Positions 15,320-22,303 of a stretch of 27,451 nt of DNA are shown piece after piece (within the stretch, counting starts at the first letter, position 1; the number at the start of each line of letters is the position of its first letter). The translations under genes were made by a program, and so were the position numbers. The notes under the pieces were generated by a model. It ran no database searches. It had not been told where the DNA came from and saw nothing but the letters and a program-made list of their open reading frames with translations. Origin of the DNA: JBEKJU01 sp050011095 (lineage in GTDB: Bacteria; Desulfobacterota; Syntrophorhabdia; Syntrophorhabdales; WCHB1-27); assembly GCA_050011095.1 (NCBI GenBank), contig JBEKJU010000025.1, positions 1 through 27,451 of the forward strand, given 5' to 3'.

Positions 15320-16311
15320 GCGCGCGAGTCGGCTTCACCACGACCATCCCCGTGGAGGTCCTCTTCGCCACGGGCGTGACGCCATGCGATCTCAACAATA
15401 CGTTCGTCACCCATCCGGACCCCCTCCATTTCGTCGCCCTGGCCGAGAAGGACGGCTTTCCGAAAAGCATGTGCAACTGGATAAAAGGCCTCTACGGCGT
15501 GGTGAGGGAGTCGAAGATCGATACGGTCATCACCGTTCTGGAGGGCGATTGCAGCAACACGAGGGCGCTTGCGGAGATCCTGAGCTACAGGGGCGTGCGG
15601 ACAATCCCCTTTTCCTTCCCCTATAACAGGGGGAGGGAGGACCTTGCCAGAGAGATCGGGCGGTTCATGGATACCTTCGGGGTGGTCCCGGAAGGGCTTG
15701 CGGCGGTGGAGGCTCGGGTGCAGGCGGTGAGGGAGAGCCTGGCCCTCATCGACCGCATGACGTGGCAGGACAGGCTCGTCACGGGCCGGGAGAACAACCT
15801 CTGGCAGCTCTGCGCCTCCGACATGGAAGGGGATTACGAAAAATACGGAAAGAGGGCGAGAGACTTTATCGAAGAGGCACGACTGCGAAAACCCCAGGAG
15901 GGGATCCAGGTGGGATACGTCGGCGTGCCGCCCATAGGCCCCGACCTATATGAATTCGTCGAGGAACTGGGCTGCCACATCGTTTACAACGAGGTGCAGA
16001 GGCAGTTCACCCTGCCGTATTTCTCCGGGGACATGGTCGATCGCTACCTTCTCTACACTTATCCCTACGGCATATTCGCCCGCCTCGCCGATATGAAGCA
16101 GGAGATAGGCAAAAGGGGTCTTAAGGGCATCATTCACTACGTGCAGGCGTTCTGCTACCGCGTGATCGAGGATATCATACTGAAGGAGACCCTTGGCGTG
16201 CCGGTCATCACCATCGAGGGTGATTTGCCGAAACCGCTCGACACGAGGACGAAATTGCGGCTCGAGGCGTTTGTCGAGATGCTGAAGGGGGGGATGGATG
16301 GAGACGGTTAG
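15316..16311 (+). CDS. orphan 2-hydroxyacyl-CoA dehydratase (HgdB/BcrC) family Fe-S protein
   Basis: The start is a GTG at 15316 that overlaps the rsmA TGA (GTGA). An earlier in-frame start inside rsmA is rejected because similarity begins at ARVGFTTTIPVEVLFA. The 331-aa product has the HGD-D fold signatures GFTTTIPVEVLFATGVTPCDLNN and three spaced cysteines, Cys53 (KSMCNW), Cys79 (EGDCSN) and Cys280 (QAFCYR). These are the usual [4Fe-4S] ligands of this family. Known members are halves of 2-hydroxyacyl-CoA dehydratases or benzoyl-CoA reductases, or double-cubane reductases. Here neither a partner subunit nor the ATP-dependent activator (HgdC type) is adjacent, so the substrate is unknown. 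Confidence 0.8.
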   Translation: MSARVGFTTTIPVEVLFATGVTPCDLNNTFVTHPDPLHFVALAEKDGFPKSMCNWIKGLYGVVRESKIDTVITVLEGDCSNTRALAEILSYRGVRTIPFSFPYNRGREDLAREIGRFMDTFGVVPEGLAAVEARVQAVRESLALIDRMTWQDRLVTGRENNLWQLCASDMEGDYEKYGKRARDFIEEARLRKPQEGIQVGYVGVPPIGPDLYEFVEELGCHIVYNEVQRQFTLPYFSGDMVDRYLLYTYPYGIFARLADMKQEIGKRGLKGIIHYVQAFCYRVIEDIILKETLGVPVITIEGDLPKPLDTRTKLRLEAFVEMLKGGMDGDG

Positions 16312-16516
16312 AAGGCTTATAATGAACAGGGAAGGCATAGGATTTTTCAAAGCCGTCCTCGAATCCTACGAGGAGGTGTCGCTTCTGACCGTCCACGACG
16401 GGAGGACAGGCGAGGTGGCGCTCATCTACCCCTCCGAGGCCCACGAGGTGCTGGCGGCCATAATGGACGATATGAAGAGGTTCGGTATAGTATTCAGGGA
16501 GGCAGGAGATGTTTGA
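16298..16516 (+). CDS. small DUF4911-like protein
   Basis: The 72-aa product (METVRRLIMNREGIGFFKAV...) has the pattern of DUF4911 proteins: a short beta-alpha-beta unit with FKAVLESYEEVSLLTVHD, then GEVALIYPSEAHEVLAAIM. The size and ferredoxin-like alternation suggest a small regulatory or adaptor domain, but no function is established. It overlaps the HgdB-like gene by 14 nt and tldD by 8 nt. It is therefore very likely made in fixed ratio with both. The DUF assignment is from memory of the family pattern. Confidence 0.65.
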   Translation: METVRRLIMNREGIGFFKAVLESYEEVSLLTVHDGRTGEVALIYPSEAHEVLAAIMDDMKRFGIVFREAGDV

Positions 16517-17882
16517 CGAGACGAAGGTGCTCGCGGCCCTTACCGTGGGAGACGCGCTTTACGCGGAGACGTTCGCGGAGGAGACGGCATCCACCCACAT
16601 CCTTCTCGAAGCGGAAAAGGTAGAGAAGCTGGAAAAGGCTGTGGACAGCGGCGTGGCCTTACGGGTGATACGACCCTGGCAGACCTTTTTCGCCTCGACG
16701 AACTCCCGTGAAGAGGCCCATCTGATCGACCTCGCGAAGGCGCTAGTCCGGGGCGACGGCGACGTGCGGGCGACTGCGCCGGAGCGGAGCCTACGGGCCG
16801 GCCGTTACCCATTTCTCATCATGATCCCTCCCGGCGACGTGGATATGCAAAAAAAGCTCGAGCTTGTCCGCTCTGTCGAGAAGGCGGCGCGGAAGATGGA
16901 AAAGAGGATCACCCAGGTGAGGGTGCTCTACCGGGATACGGGCCAGCACATCAGGATCGCGGCCAGCGACGGAACCAACGTGGAGGACGAGAGGACGCAG
17001 CTCGTCATGAGCCTTCTCGTCGTCGGGGAGGAGGCCGGCCAGATGCAGACCGCCTATGAGGCGATAGGGGGTTTTTGCGGATTCGAGTTTTTTACGGAGG
17101 AGCGGGTGGAGGCCTTCGTGAGAGCGACCGTGGAGAGGCTGTCCGGGCTCCTTGGCGCGATGGAAGCCCCCAGGGGGACGAAGACGGTGGTACTCGCGTC
17201 AGAGGCAGGAGGCACCATGATACACGAGGCCGTGGGCCACGGCCTGGAAGCGGACCTCGCCATGGAGGGGCTCTCCTGCTACAAGGGGATGCTCGGGCAG
17301 GCCATAGCGGGCCCCCTCGTCAGTATCGTTGACGACAAGACGCTCCCTTTCAGAAGGGGCACGTACGCCTTCGACGATGAAGGGACTGCATCCCAGAGGA
17401 CGGTCCTCGTCGAGAAGGGCGTGTTGAAGAACTATCTTTTCGACCGCTTCCACGCAATGAAATACAATATGGCGGCAACGGCGAACGGCAGGCGCGAGTC
17501 CTTCCGCTACAAACCGATCCCGCGCATGAGCAACACCCTGATCCTCCCCGGCGCGTCCGATCCGGATACGATCCTCGCCTCGGTCGATAGCGGCCTCCTT
17601 GTGCGGAAGATGGGTGGGGGCCAGGTCGACACCGTGCGGGGCGATTTCGTCTTTGAGATACAGGAGGGCTACCTGATCGAAAAGGGGCAGGTGGGACCCA
17701 TGGTGAGGAACGCCACCATGATGGGAAACGGCCCCAAGGTGCTGAAGGACATCGACATGGTTGGCAGCGATCTGGGCTTCGGCATCGGCACGTGCGGCAA
17801 GGACGGCCAGGGCGTCCCCGTGGCCGATGCGCAGCCGACGCTCAGAATTCCCGAGATCATCGTGGGCGGAAGGGGCGCATAG
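16509..17882 (+). CDS. tldD: TldD-type metalloprotease
   Basis: The 457-aa product belongs to the TldD/PmbA family. The metal-binding MIHEAVGHGLEAD gives His239, Glu240 and His244, and the third ligand Cys429 lies in FGIGTCGKDGQGVPV. These features mark it as the catalytic TldD subunit rather than the inactive PmbA/TldE partner, which is absent from the window. TldD/E complexes degrade unfolded peptides and mature some ribosomal peptides (microcin B17). It closes the five-gene overlapping run and is followed by an intrinsic terminator that includes its stop codon. Confidence 0.93.
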   Translation: MFDETKVLAALTVGDALYAETFAEETASTHILLEAEKVEKLEKAVDSGVALRVIRPWQTFFASTNSREEAHLIDLAKALVRGDGDVRATAPERSLRAGRYPFLIMIPPGDVDMQKKLELVRSVEKAARKMEKRITQVRVLYRDTGQHIRIAASDGTNVEDERTQLVMSLLVVGEEAGQMQTAYEAIGGFCGFEFFTEERVEAFVRATVERLSGLLGAMEAPRGTKTVVLASEAGGTMIHEAVGHGLEADLAMEGLSCYKGMLGQAIAGPLVSIVDDKTLPFRRGTYAFDDEGTASQRTVLVEKGVLKNYLFDRFHAMKYNMAATANGRRESFRYKPIPRMSNTLILPGASDPDTILASVDSGLLVRKMGGGQVDTVRGDFVFEIQEGYLIEKGQVGPMVRNATMMGNGPKVLKDIDMVGSDLGFGIGTCGKDGQGVPVADAQPTLRIPEIIVGGRGA

Positions 17883-17899
17883 GGGCTCGCCCTATTTTT
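17879..17899 (+). terminator. intrinsic terminator overlapping the tldD stop codon
   Basis: ATAGGG (17879-17884) and CCCTAT (17890-17895) form a 6-bp stem around a GCTCG loop, followed by TTTTT (17895-17899). The tldD TAG (17880-17882) lies in the stem and the stop of the convergent small gene (17892) lies in the other arm. Confidence 0.7.
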
Positions 17900-18080
17900 G
17901 GTGCAACGCCTCTTTGAACTTTTCCAGCCAGTCTTTATCGTCCTTCTCTTGCCTCAAGACCCTGCCGGAAGGGGTCTCTTCCCCCTCTTTCGATACGATA
18001 TAGTTGTGTCGTCCCCTGAAGATGGGGCAGTCCCTGCATTCGATCTTTGAAAAGGGGCATTTGTCTACGGTTCCGGGCAT
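17892..18080 (-). CDS. small Cys-rich hypothetical protein
   Basis: The 62-aa product starts MPGTVDKCPFSKIECRDC, giving Cys8, Cys15 and Cys18. The CxxC pair plus the first Cys suggests a Zn or Fe-S knuckle. An RGRHNYIV segment follows, then a charged C-terminal helix (DDKDWLEKFKEALHQ). It resembles small uncharacterised proteins of anaerobic deltaproteobacteria that begin with CPF-type motifs. A GAGGA ribosome site lies 8-9 nt before the ATG, and there is its own promoter and an inverted repeat upstream. It converges on tldD with a 9-nt gap. No function can be assigned. Confidence 0.65.
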   Translation of the reverse strand: MPGTVDKCPFSKIECRDCPIFRGRHNYIVSKEGEETPSGRVLRQEKDDKDWLEKFKEALHQK

Positions 18081-18101
18081 CGCACTATTCCTCGCAATGG
18101 G

Positions 18102-18121
18102 ACGTTACCTTAATGTGACGT
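18102..18121. promoter_or_regulatory. operator-like inverted repeat
   Basis: ACGTTAC-CTTAAT-GTGACGT is a 7-bp inverted repeat (one G-U in RNA) between the predicted -10 and the ribosome site of the small Cys-rich gene. That is where a repressor or an mRNA hairpin could act. No regulator is identifiable. Confidence 0.4.
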
Positions 18122-18127
18122 TGCTTT

Positions 18128-18156
18128 ATAGTAATATTTACCGGCTCTAAAATCAA
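18128..18156 (-). promoter_or_regulatory. candidate promoter of the small Cys-rich gene
   Basis: On the minus strand TTGATT (18151-18156) and TACTAT (18128-18133) are spaced by 17 nt. The -35 is identical to those proposed for mreB and the ferredoxin gene. Confidence 0.5.
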
Positions 18157-18180
18157 GGGGCCGGGCACCGGCGCAGATTA

Positions 18181-18340
18181 AGGGCTCGTCAGAAAATAAA
18201 TGGGCCATCTGGCTCGTCTTTTTGTCCGCCCGCTTCGTTGCGAAAAGGTCATGTACATCCAGTACATTTGGCCTTTCCGCGTCTCGCCGATCGGCCAAAA
18301 ATCCTTAGCCATCTGACTCATTTATTTCCTTCCGAGCCCT
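18181..18340. repeat. 160-bp MITE-like palindromic element
   Basis: The two ends are imperfect inverted repeats about 34 bp long (AGGGCTCG at both outer ends, then the shared AAATAAATG and ending in TGGCT). An inner palindrome, AAAGGTCATGTACATCC against AGTACATTTGGCCTTT, sits in the middle. Outside the GGGCTC/GAGCCC tips a TAA occurs on both sides, which could be a target duplication. It encodes no protein. Its right end overlaps the stop codon of the ferredoxin gene. Confidence 0.7.
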
Positions 18341-18905
18341 AACCGTCGTTCAATCGTGCGAGTATGTCAGGGATCTTCGCGGAGAGCCCCCTTTTTTTCT
18401 GGAGGGTCTTCTCGTCCATATCCGCGAGCACGAGGGCGCCCTCGGGGCACGCTTTCACGCATTCGGGTTCCCCGGCGCAAAGGTCGCACGGCGACGCAGC
18501 CTGGCCCCGCTCGTCCAGGTGGAGGACCTCGAAGGGGCACGGCAGGATGCAGCTAAAGCAGGTGGCACAGCGGTCCCGATCAACCGCGAGCGGACCGAAA
18601 GGCATCTCCCTGTGAAGAGCCTCCTGAGGACAGACATCCATGCACGGCGCATCCACACACTGCGCGCAGAAAAGGGGTAGGTAGGACCCGTCGGGCTGTG
18701 AGCGGGCCACCCGGATGGCCGAGGGGGCCGCGTCTCCCGTTCCGGTTCGTTTGGCCGAACAGGCCGCTTCACACAACCCGCAGCCCGTGCACAACTGCTG
18801 CTCGACCACGATCGTCTTCCCGCGATCCGATGGTGCGGCCCTTTTTTTCCGAGCGTCTTCTCCGGTCACCCGCTGTCTCGTCCCAAGCCTCCTTCTTCGC
18901 CTCAT
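18339..18905 (-). CDS. four-cluster (16-Cys) ferredoxin, HycB/CooF/DmsB-like
   Basis: The 188-aa product has sixteen cysteines in four groups: 39/42/45/49, 80/83/88/92, 113/116/119/123 and 140/143/149/153. This suits four [4Fe-4S] clusters, as in electron-transfer subunits of DMSO-reductase-like enzymes, formate hydrogenlyase (HycB) or CO dehydrogenase (CooF). No catalytic partner gene is nearby. The N-terminus is odd (MRRRRRLGTRQRVTGEDARKK), basic and non-family, and the cluster domain starts only near residue 30. The promoter lies 15 nt from this ATG, and an AAGGAGG occurs inside the first codons, so a later start such as GTG13 is possible. Its stop codon lies in the tip of a MITE-like element. 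Confidence 0.8.
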   Translation of the reverse strand: MRRRRRLGTRQRVTGEDARKKRAAPSDRGKTIVVEQQLCTGCGLCEAACSAKRTGTGDAAPSAIRVARSQPDGSYLPLFCAQCVDAPCMDVCPQEALHREMPFGPLAVDRDRCATCFSCILPCPFEVLHLDERGQAASPCDLCAGEPECVKACPEGALVLADMDEKTLQKKRGLSAKIPDILARLNDG

Positions 18906-18920
18906 CTTCGTTGTGGCTTA

Positions 18921-18949
18921 ATTATATATGGGGCGTGGAAACGAATCAA
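18921..18949 (-). promoter_or_regulatory. candidate promoter of the ferredoxin gene
   Basis: On the minus strand TTGATT (18944-18949) and a consensus TATAAT (18921-18926) are spaced by 17 nt. Only 15 nt separate the -10 from the ATG. Confidence 0.6.
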
Positions 18950-19035
18950 TCATATCGTTCGGACACGAAGGCCGCCATTTCCTCCTCGGAGGGCGGCCTG
19001 GGCCGGCGCGGGAAGATGGCCATGAGGCTATTGGG

Positions 19036-19065
19036 TTGCGGAAGGGGTGGGTTTCGATTTATAAT
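19036..19065 (+). promoter_or_regulatory. candidate promoter of the 62-aa gene and structured RNA
   Basis: TTGCGG (19036-19041) and a consensus TATAAT (19060-19065) are spaced by 18 nt. A GGCCGCC/GGCGGCC hairpin (18970-18998) lies upstream. Confidence 0.5.
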
Positions 19066-19103
19066 CGATTTAAACGACGAGAGAAAGGAGGGAACCCGAG
19101 CGT

Positions 19104-19292
19104 ATGACCTATCCATTGCCAGAGGGGGAAGATCTGAGAAGGGCGGTCAAGTGGATCTCGGCCAGACGGCAGGAAGAGCAGGCGGAGCCGCTCTACCGCC
19201 TGATCCACGAGGCCGTCTTTAAGTTCGATCTTTCTCCGAAAGATGCGGAGTTTCTCACGAATTTTTTCAGGGAAGGCGCGACGGAGGGATAA
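19104..19292 (+). CDS. small hypothetical protein upstream of a structured RNA
   Basis: The 62-aa product (MTYPLPEGEDLRRAVKWISA...) is acidic/basic mixed and predicted mostly helical, with a LYRLIHEAVFKFDLSPKDAEFL core and an FF near the C-terminus. There is no membrane segment and no cysteine. AAGGAGGG lies 11-12 nt before the ATG, and a good promoter lies upstream, so it is probably expressed. It looks like a conserved small deltaproteobacterial protein, but I cannot name the family. The structured RNA begins about 12 nt after its stop codon, so the two may share a transcript. Confidence 0.6.
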   Translation: MTYPLPEGEDLRRAVKWISARRQEEQAEPLYRLIHEAVFKFDLSPKDAEFLTNFFREGATEG

Positions 19293-19303
19293 GGGGCCGC
19301 CCC

Positions 19304-19524
19304 GGAACGGGTGCTCACGGCCGCCGCGTCAGGACTCTTGGCGGCGTCGCGTTCCCTCGAACGTCCTTGACGGCCCGGCCCGGCATGCCCACCGGGTAGG
19401 GGAAGTAAGGTCTCGTGGGAGCCGACTTGCCGGGCCACCTGCTCGCGCGCGCCATACGACGTACGGCGCGAGGAAAGCCCTGATGTCGTTTCCAGGCGAC
19501 TCTGGTGAAGTGTTTTCCCGTTCC
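19304..19524 (+). ncRNA. structured RNA candidate, possibly 6S RNA (ssrS)
   Basis: The gap between the 62-aa gene and dapL folds on itself. The ends pair perfectly: GGAACGGG (19304-19311) with CCCGTTCC (19517-19524). Inside are GCCGCC/GGCGGC (19320-19325 with 19340-19345), a strong GGCCCGGC/GCCGGGCC helix (19372-19379 or 19377-19384 with 19429-19436) and a CTCGCGC/GCGCGAG hairpin (19442-19448 with 19466-19472). A closing stem, a large internal region and an apical arm in about 220 nt is the 6S layout. The GGCATGCCC...GGGGAAGTAAGG part recalls the 6S apical region. Strand is inferred from that similarity and from the upstream promoter. tmRNA, RNase P and SRP signatures were not found. Confidence 0.45.
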
Positions 19525-20688
19525 TTAAAGGCGTAGGCCCTTGAGCCGCGAGATCGCCTCGCGGATGCGCTCCTCGGCCGCCGTCACGGAAATTCTGAAG
19601 TAGCCTTCCCCCTCCTCGCCGAATCCGCTTCCCGGTGTGACGACCACTCCGGTCTTTTCGATCAGCATTTCGGCGAAATCGGCGGACGTGTAACCAGCCG
19701 GCACGTGGGCCCATATATAGAAGGTGGCCTTCGGCCTTTGGACCTTGATCCCCATCGAGGCGAGGCCGTCGACCGCGAGGTCACGCCTCCCGGCGTATAT
19801 GCCCTTCATGACACCCACGCAATCCTGGCTGCCGGTGAGCGCCGTTATCCCTGCCTCCTGGATCGCCTGGAACACGCCGGAATCGATGTTCGTCTTGAGC
19901 TTCCCGAGGTTCTGTATGGCATCGCTGTTGCCAACCGCAAAGCCGATCCTCCATCCTGTCATGCAGTAGGTCTTGGACAGGGAGAGAAATTCGACGGAAT
20001 AGCGCTTCTCCCTGTCGAACTGGAGGATGCTCTTCGCCGTGTACCCATCGTAGGTTACCTCGCTGTATGCCGCATCATGGCAGATGAGGATGTCGTGCCT
20101 GCGGCCAAGGTCGATCGCCTTTTCGTAGAGGTCATCGCCTGCGTGCGCCCCTGTGGGGTTGTTCGGGTAATTGAGAAAGCAGACCTTCGCCTTTCTCTTG
20201 GCGTCTTCGGGAACCTCCTCGAAAATGGGCTGAAACCCGTTTTCTTCCCGCAAGGGCATGATGTAAGGGGTCCCTCCGGCCAGAAGCGTCGTGATCTTGT
20301 AGACCGGGTATCCGGGAGACGGGATGAGCGCCACGTCCCCTTCTTCGAGGTATGCCCAGGGCAGGTGGGCGATGCCTTCCTTCGACCCGATGAGCGCCAC
20401 TACCTCCCTGTCCGGATCGAGTTCCACGCCGAAGCGGGTGAAGAACCAAACGGCAGCCGCCCTCCGGAATGCGGGCATCCCCTCGTAGCTCGGGTACCTG
20501 TGGTTCTCAGGGATTGCCGCCGCCTCCTGCAGGGCCTTCACGATGTGGGCGGGTGTGGGGATGTCGGGATCGCCCACACCTAGGTCGATGAGATCGATCC
20601 CCCTGTTTCGCGCCTCAGTCTTCTTCTTGTCTATTCGCGCGAAAAGGTAGGGCGGAATTTTTGCTACTCTTGACGCCGGTCTTGGCAT
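19525..20688 (-). CDS. dapL: LL-diaminopimelate aminotransferase
   Basis: The start is taken at ATG 20688, which has GAGGAAC just upstream. The open frame extends further, but similarity begins at ASRVAKIPPYLFARIDKKK. The 387-aa PLP fold-type I enzyme matches DapL: IDLIDLGVGDPDIPTPAHIV, ENHRYPSYEGMPAFR, GSKEGIAHLP, the NYPNNPTGA motif and the Schiff-base Lys239 in SLSKTYCMTGWR. DapL converts tetrahydrodipicolinate directly to LL-DAP for lysine and peptidoglycan, bypassing DapC/D/E. It is transcribed away from hemL. The 3' end abuts the structured RNA on the other strand. Confidence 0.93.
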   Translation of the reverse strand: MPRPASRVAKIPPYLFARIDKKKTEARNRGIDLIDLGVGDPDIPTPAHIVKALQEAAAIPENHRYPSYEGMPAFRRAAAVWFFTRFGVELDPDREVVALIGSKEGIAHLPWAYLEEGDVALIPSPGYPVYKITTLLAGGTPYIMPLREENGFQPIFEEVPEDAKRKAKVCFLNYPNNPTGAHAGDDLYEKAIDLGRRHDILICHDAAYSEVTYDGYTAKSILQFDREKRYSVEFLSLSKTYCMTGWRIGFAVGNSDAIQNLGKLKTNIDSGVFQAIQEAGITALTGSQDCVGVMKGIYAGRRDLAVDGLASMGIKVQRPKATFYIWAHVPAGYTSADFAEMLIEKTGVVVTPGSGFGEEGEGYFRISVTAAEERIREAISRLKGLRL

Positions 20689-20868
20689 AAGTTCCTCAGC
20701 TTTCTTCCATGAAGCAGTCGAGTAAATATAACGGGAAATATGATTAGATGTTTTTCGTCCAAAGTAAAGGAAAATCTGCTTCGCAACCAAAATCCCTTAA
20801 GGCCGGGGAAAGCCCTTCACCCCAATCCTCTCCACGCACCCTCCCCTCCTTACGTCGGCAGATTTTTC

Positions 20869-20898
20869 TTGAAAGCCTCCACACGCGGAAGTTAAAAT
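20869..20898 (+). promoter_or_regulatory. candidate promoter of hemL
   Basis: TTGAAA (20869-20874) and TAAAAT (20893-20898) are spaced by 18 nt. The -10 is only 10 nt before the hemL ATG, which would give a leader of a few nucleotides. Confidence 0.4.
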
Positions 20899-20908
20899 AA
20901 ATGGAATT

Positions 20909-22201
20909 ATGGAGAGGAAAGGATCGGAGGAACTTTACGAGAAGGCCCTTGGCCTTTTGCCCTGCGGGGTGAACAGCCCGGTCAGGGCCTTCCTGTCCGT
21001 GCACGCCACACCGTTTTTTGTAAGGCGGGCGAAGGGGCCGAACCTTGTCGACGTCGACGGAAACAGCTACATCGACCTCGTCTCTTCATGGGGCGCCATC
21101 ATACTCGGCCATGCGGAAGACGGGCTGCTCCGGGATACGAGGGCGGCAATGGAGGACGGGACGAGTTTTGGCGCCTGTCATCCTTACGAGCCCGTCCTCG
21201 CGAAGATGATCGTCGATGCCTTCCCTTCGATGGATCTGGTGCGTCTAACCAATTCCGGGACGGAGGCGACCATGAGCGCCATCAGGCTCGCCCGGGGTGC
21301 GACGGGAAAGGTGGGGATCATCAAGTTCAGAGGTTGTTACCACGGGCATGTGGACAGCCTTCTCGTCAAGGCCGGATCGGGTCTCGCCACCTATGGGGTA
21401 CCCGACAGCGCGGGTATACCCCCCGACCTGGCGAAACACACGTTCGTGGCTGATTTTAACCGGATCGATACCGTACGGGAGATCGTGAAGGATAACCAGG
21501 ATATCGCGTGCCTCATCATAGAGCCCGTCATGGGGAATATGGGCGTGATACCGCCGCAAAAGGGTTTTCTTGAGGACGTCAGGGATATCTGTGAGAAACA
21601 CGCCATCCTCCTCGTGTTCGATGAGGTGATCACCGGCTTCCGCATTGCCTACGGAGGGGCCCAGGAGCTATACGGCATCAAGGCCGACCTGACCTGTCTC
21701 GGAAAGATCATCGGCGGCGGATTTCCCATAGGCGCCTTCGGGGGAAGACGGGACGTGATGGAGAGGCTCGCCCCAATGGGTGACGTCTACCAGGCAGGGA
21801 CCCTCTCGGGCAACCCCGTGGCGGTGAGGGCGGGTATCTACACCCTCACCCGCCTCAGGGAAGAGATGCCCTATGACCGGCTCCGCTCGACCCTCGGGAT
21901 GCTCTCGTCCAGGATCGGCGAGATCGCCCGAAAGGAACGGGTCAATTATAGGATAAACGGCATAACATCCATGTTCACGGGTTTTTTTACCGATAGCGAC
22001 GTGGTCGATTACGAGACGGCCGCCTCCTCCGACCGTCGCCTCTATGAGCTGTTTTTCAAGGCCATGCTTGACGAGGGTGTCTTTTTTGCCCCCAGCCAGT
22101 ATGAGGCGGCATTCCTGACACTGGCTCACGACGGCGCGGTGTGCGAGAAGATTATCGAGGCCTACCGGCGCGTATTCAGGAAGATCAAAGATTCGACCTG
22201 A
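20909..22201 (+). CDS. hemL: glutamate-1-semialdehyde 2,1-aminomutase
   Basis: The 430-aa PLP enzyme makes 5-aminolevulinate from glutamate-1-semialdehyde in the C5 tetrapyrrole route. The family pattern is complete: LGLLPCGVNSPVRAF near the N-terminus, NSGTEATMSAIRLAR, KFRGCYHGHVDSLLVKAGSG, the FDEVITGFR Asp-binding motif and the catalytic lysine in CLGKIIGGGFPIGAFGG (Lys266). No properly spaced SD lies before the ATG (GGAA only 2 nt away). It is the entry step for the pathway whose later steps (HemE, HemH, HemY) are encoded elsewhere in the window. Confidence 0.96.
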   Translation: MERKGSEELYEKALGLLPCGVNSPVRAFLSVHATPFFVRRAKGPNLVDVDGNSYIDLVSSWGAIILGHAEDGLLRDTRAAMEDGTSFGACHPYEPVLAKMIVDAFPSMDLVRLTNSGTEATMSAIRLARGATGKVGIIKFRGCYHGHVDSLLVKAGSGLATYGVPDSAGIPPDLAKHTFVADFNRIDTVREIVKDNQDIACLIIEPVMGNMGVIPPQKGFLEDVRDICEKHAILLVFDEVITGFRIAYGGAQELYGIKADLTCLGKIIGGGFPIGAFGGRRDVMERLAPMGDVYQAGTLSGNPVAVRAGIYTLTRLREEMPYDRLRSTLGMLSSRIGEIARKERVNYRINGITSMFTGFFTDSDVVDYETAASSDRRLYELFFKAMLDEGVFFAPSQYEAAFLTLAHDGAVCEKIIEAYRRVFRKIKDST

Positions 22202-22241
22202 TTATATCTTACTGTCTTGTCTCTTAATGTTCCATGCCTGC

Positions 22242-22263
22242 GACGCCCGTGATGACGGGCGTC
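22242..22263 (+). terminator. hairpin after hemL
   Basis: GACGCCCG (22242-22249) and CGGGCGTC (22256-22263) form a perfect 8-bp GC-rich stem with a TGATGA loop in the hemL-alr gap. No proper U-run follows, so it may be a weak terminator or an mRNA 3' protector. Confidence 0.4.
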
Positions 22264-22303
22264 CGGTCGTCTTACATCGGGAGGCGTGTGCAAGAGGAAA
22301 GGA

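Noticed and set aside
20689..20790. Longer N-terminus for DapL
   Set aside because: DapL similarity begins near the ATG at 20688, which has a good ribosome site; the extra 34 residues look like translated promoter region.
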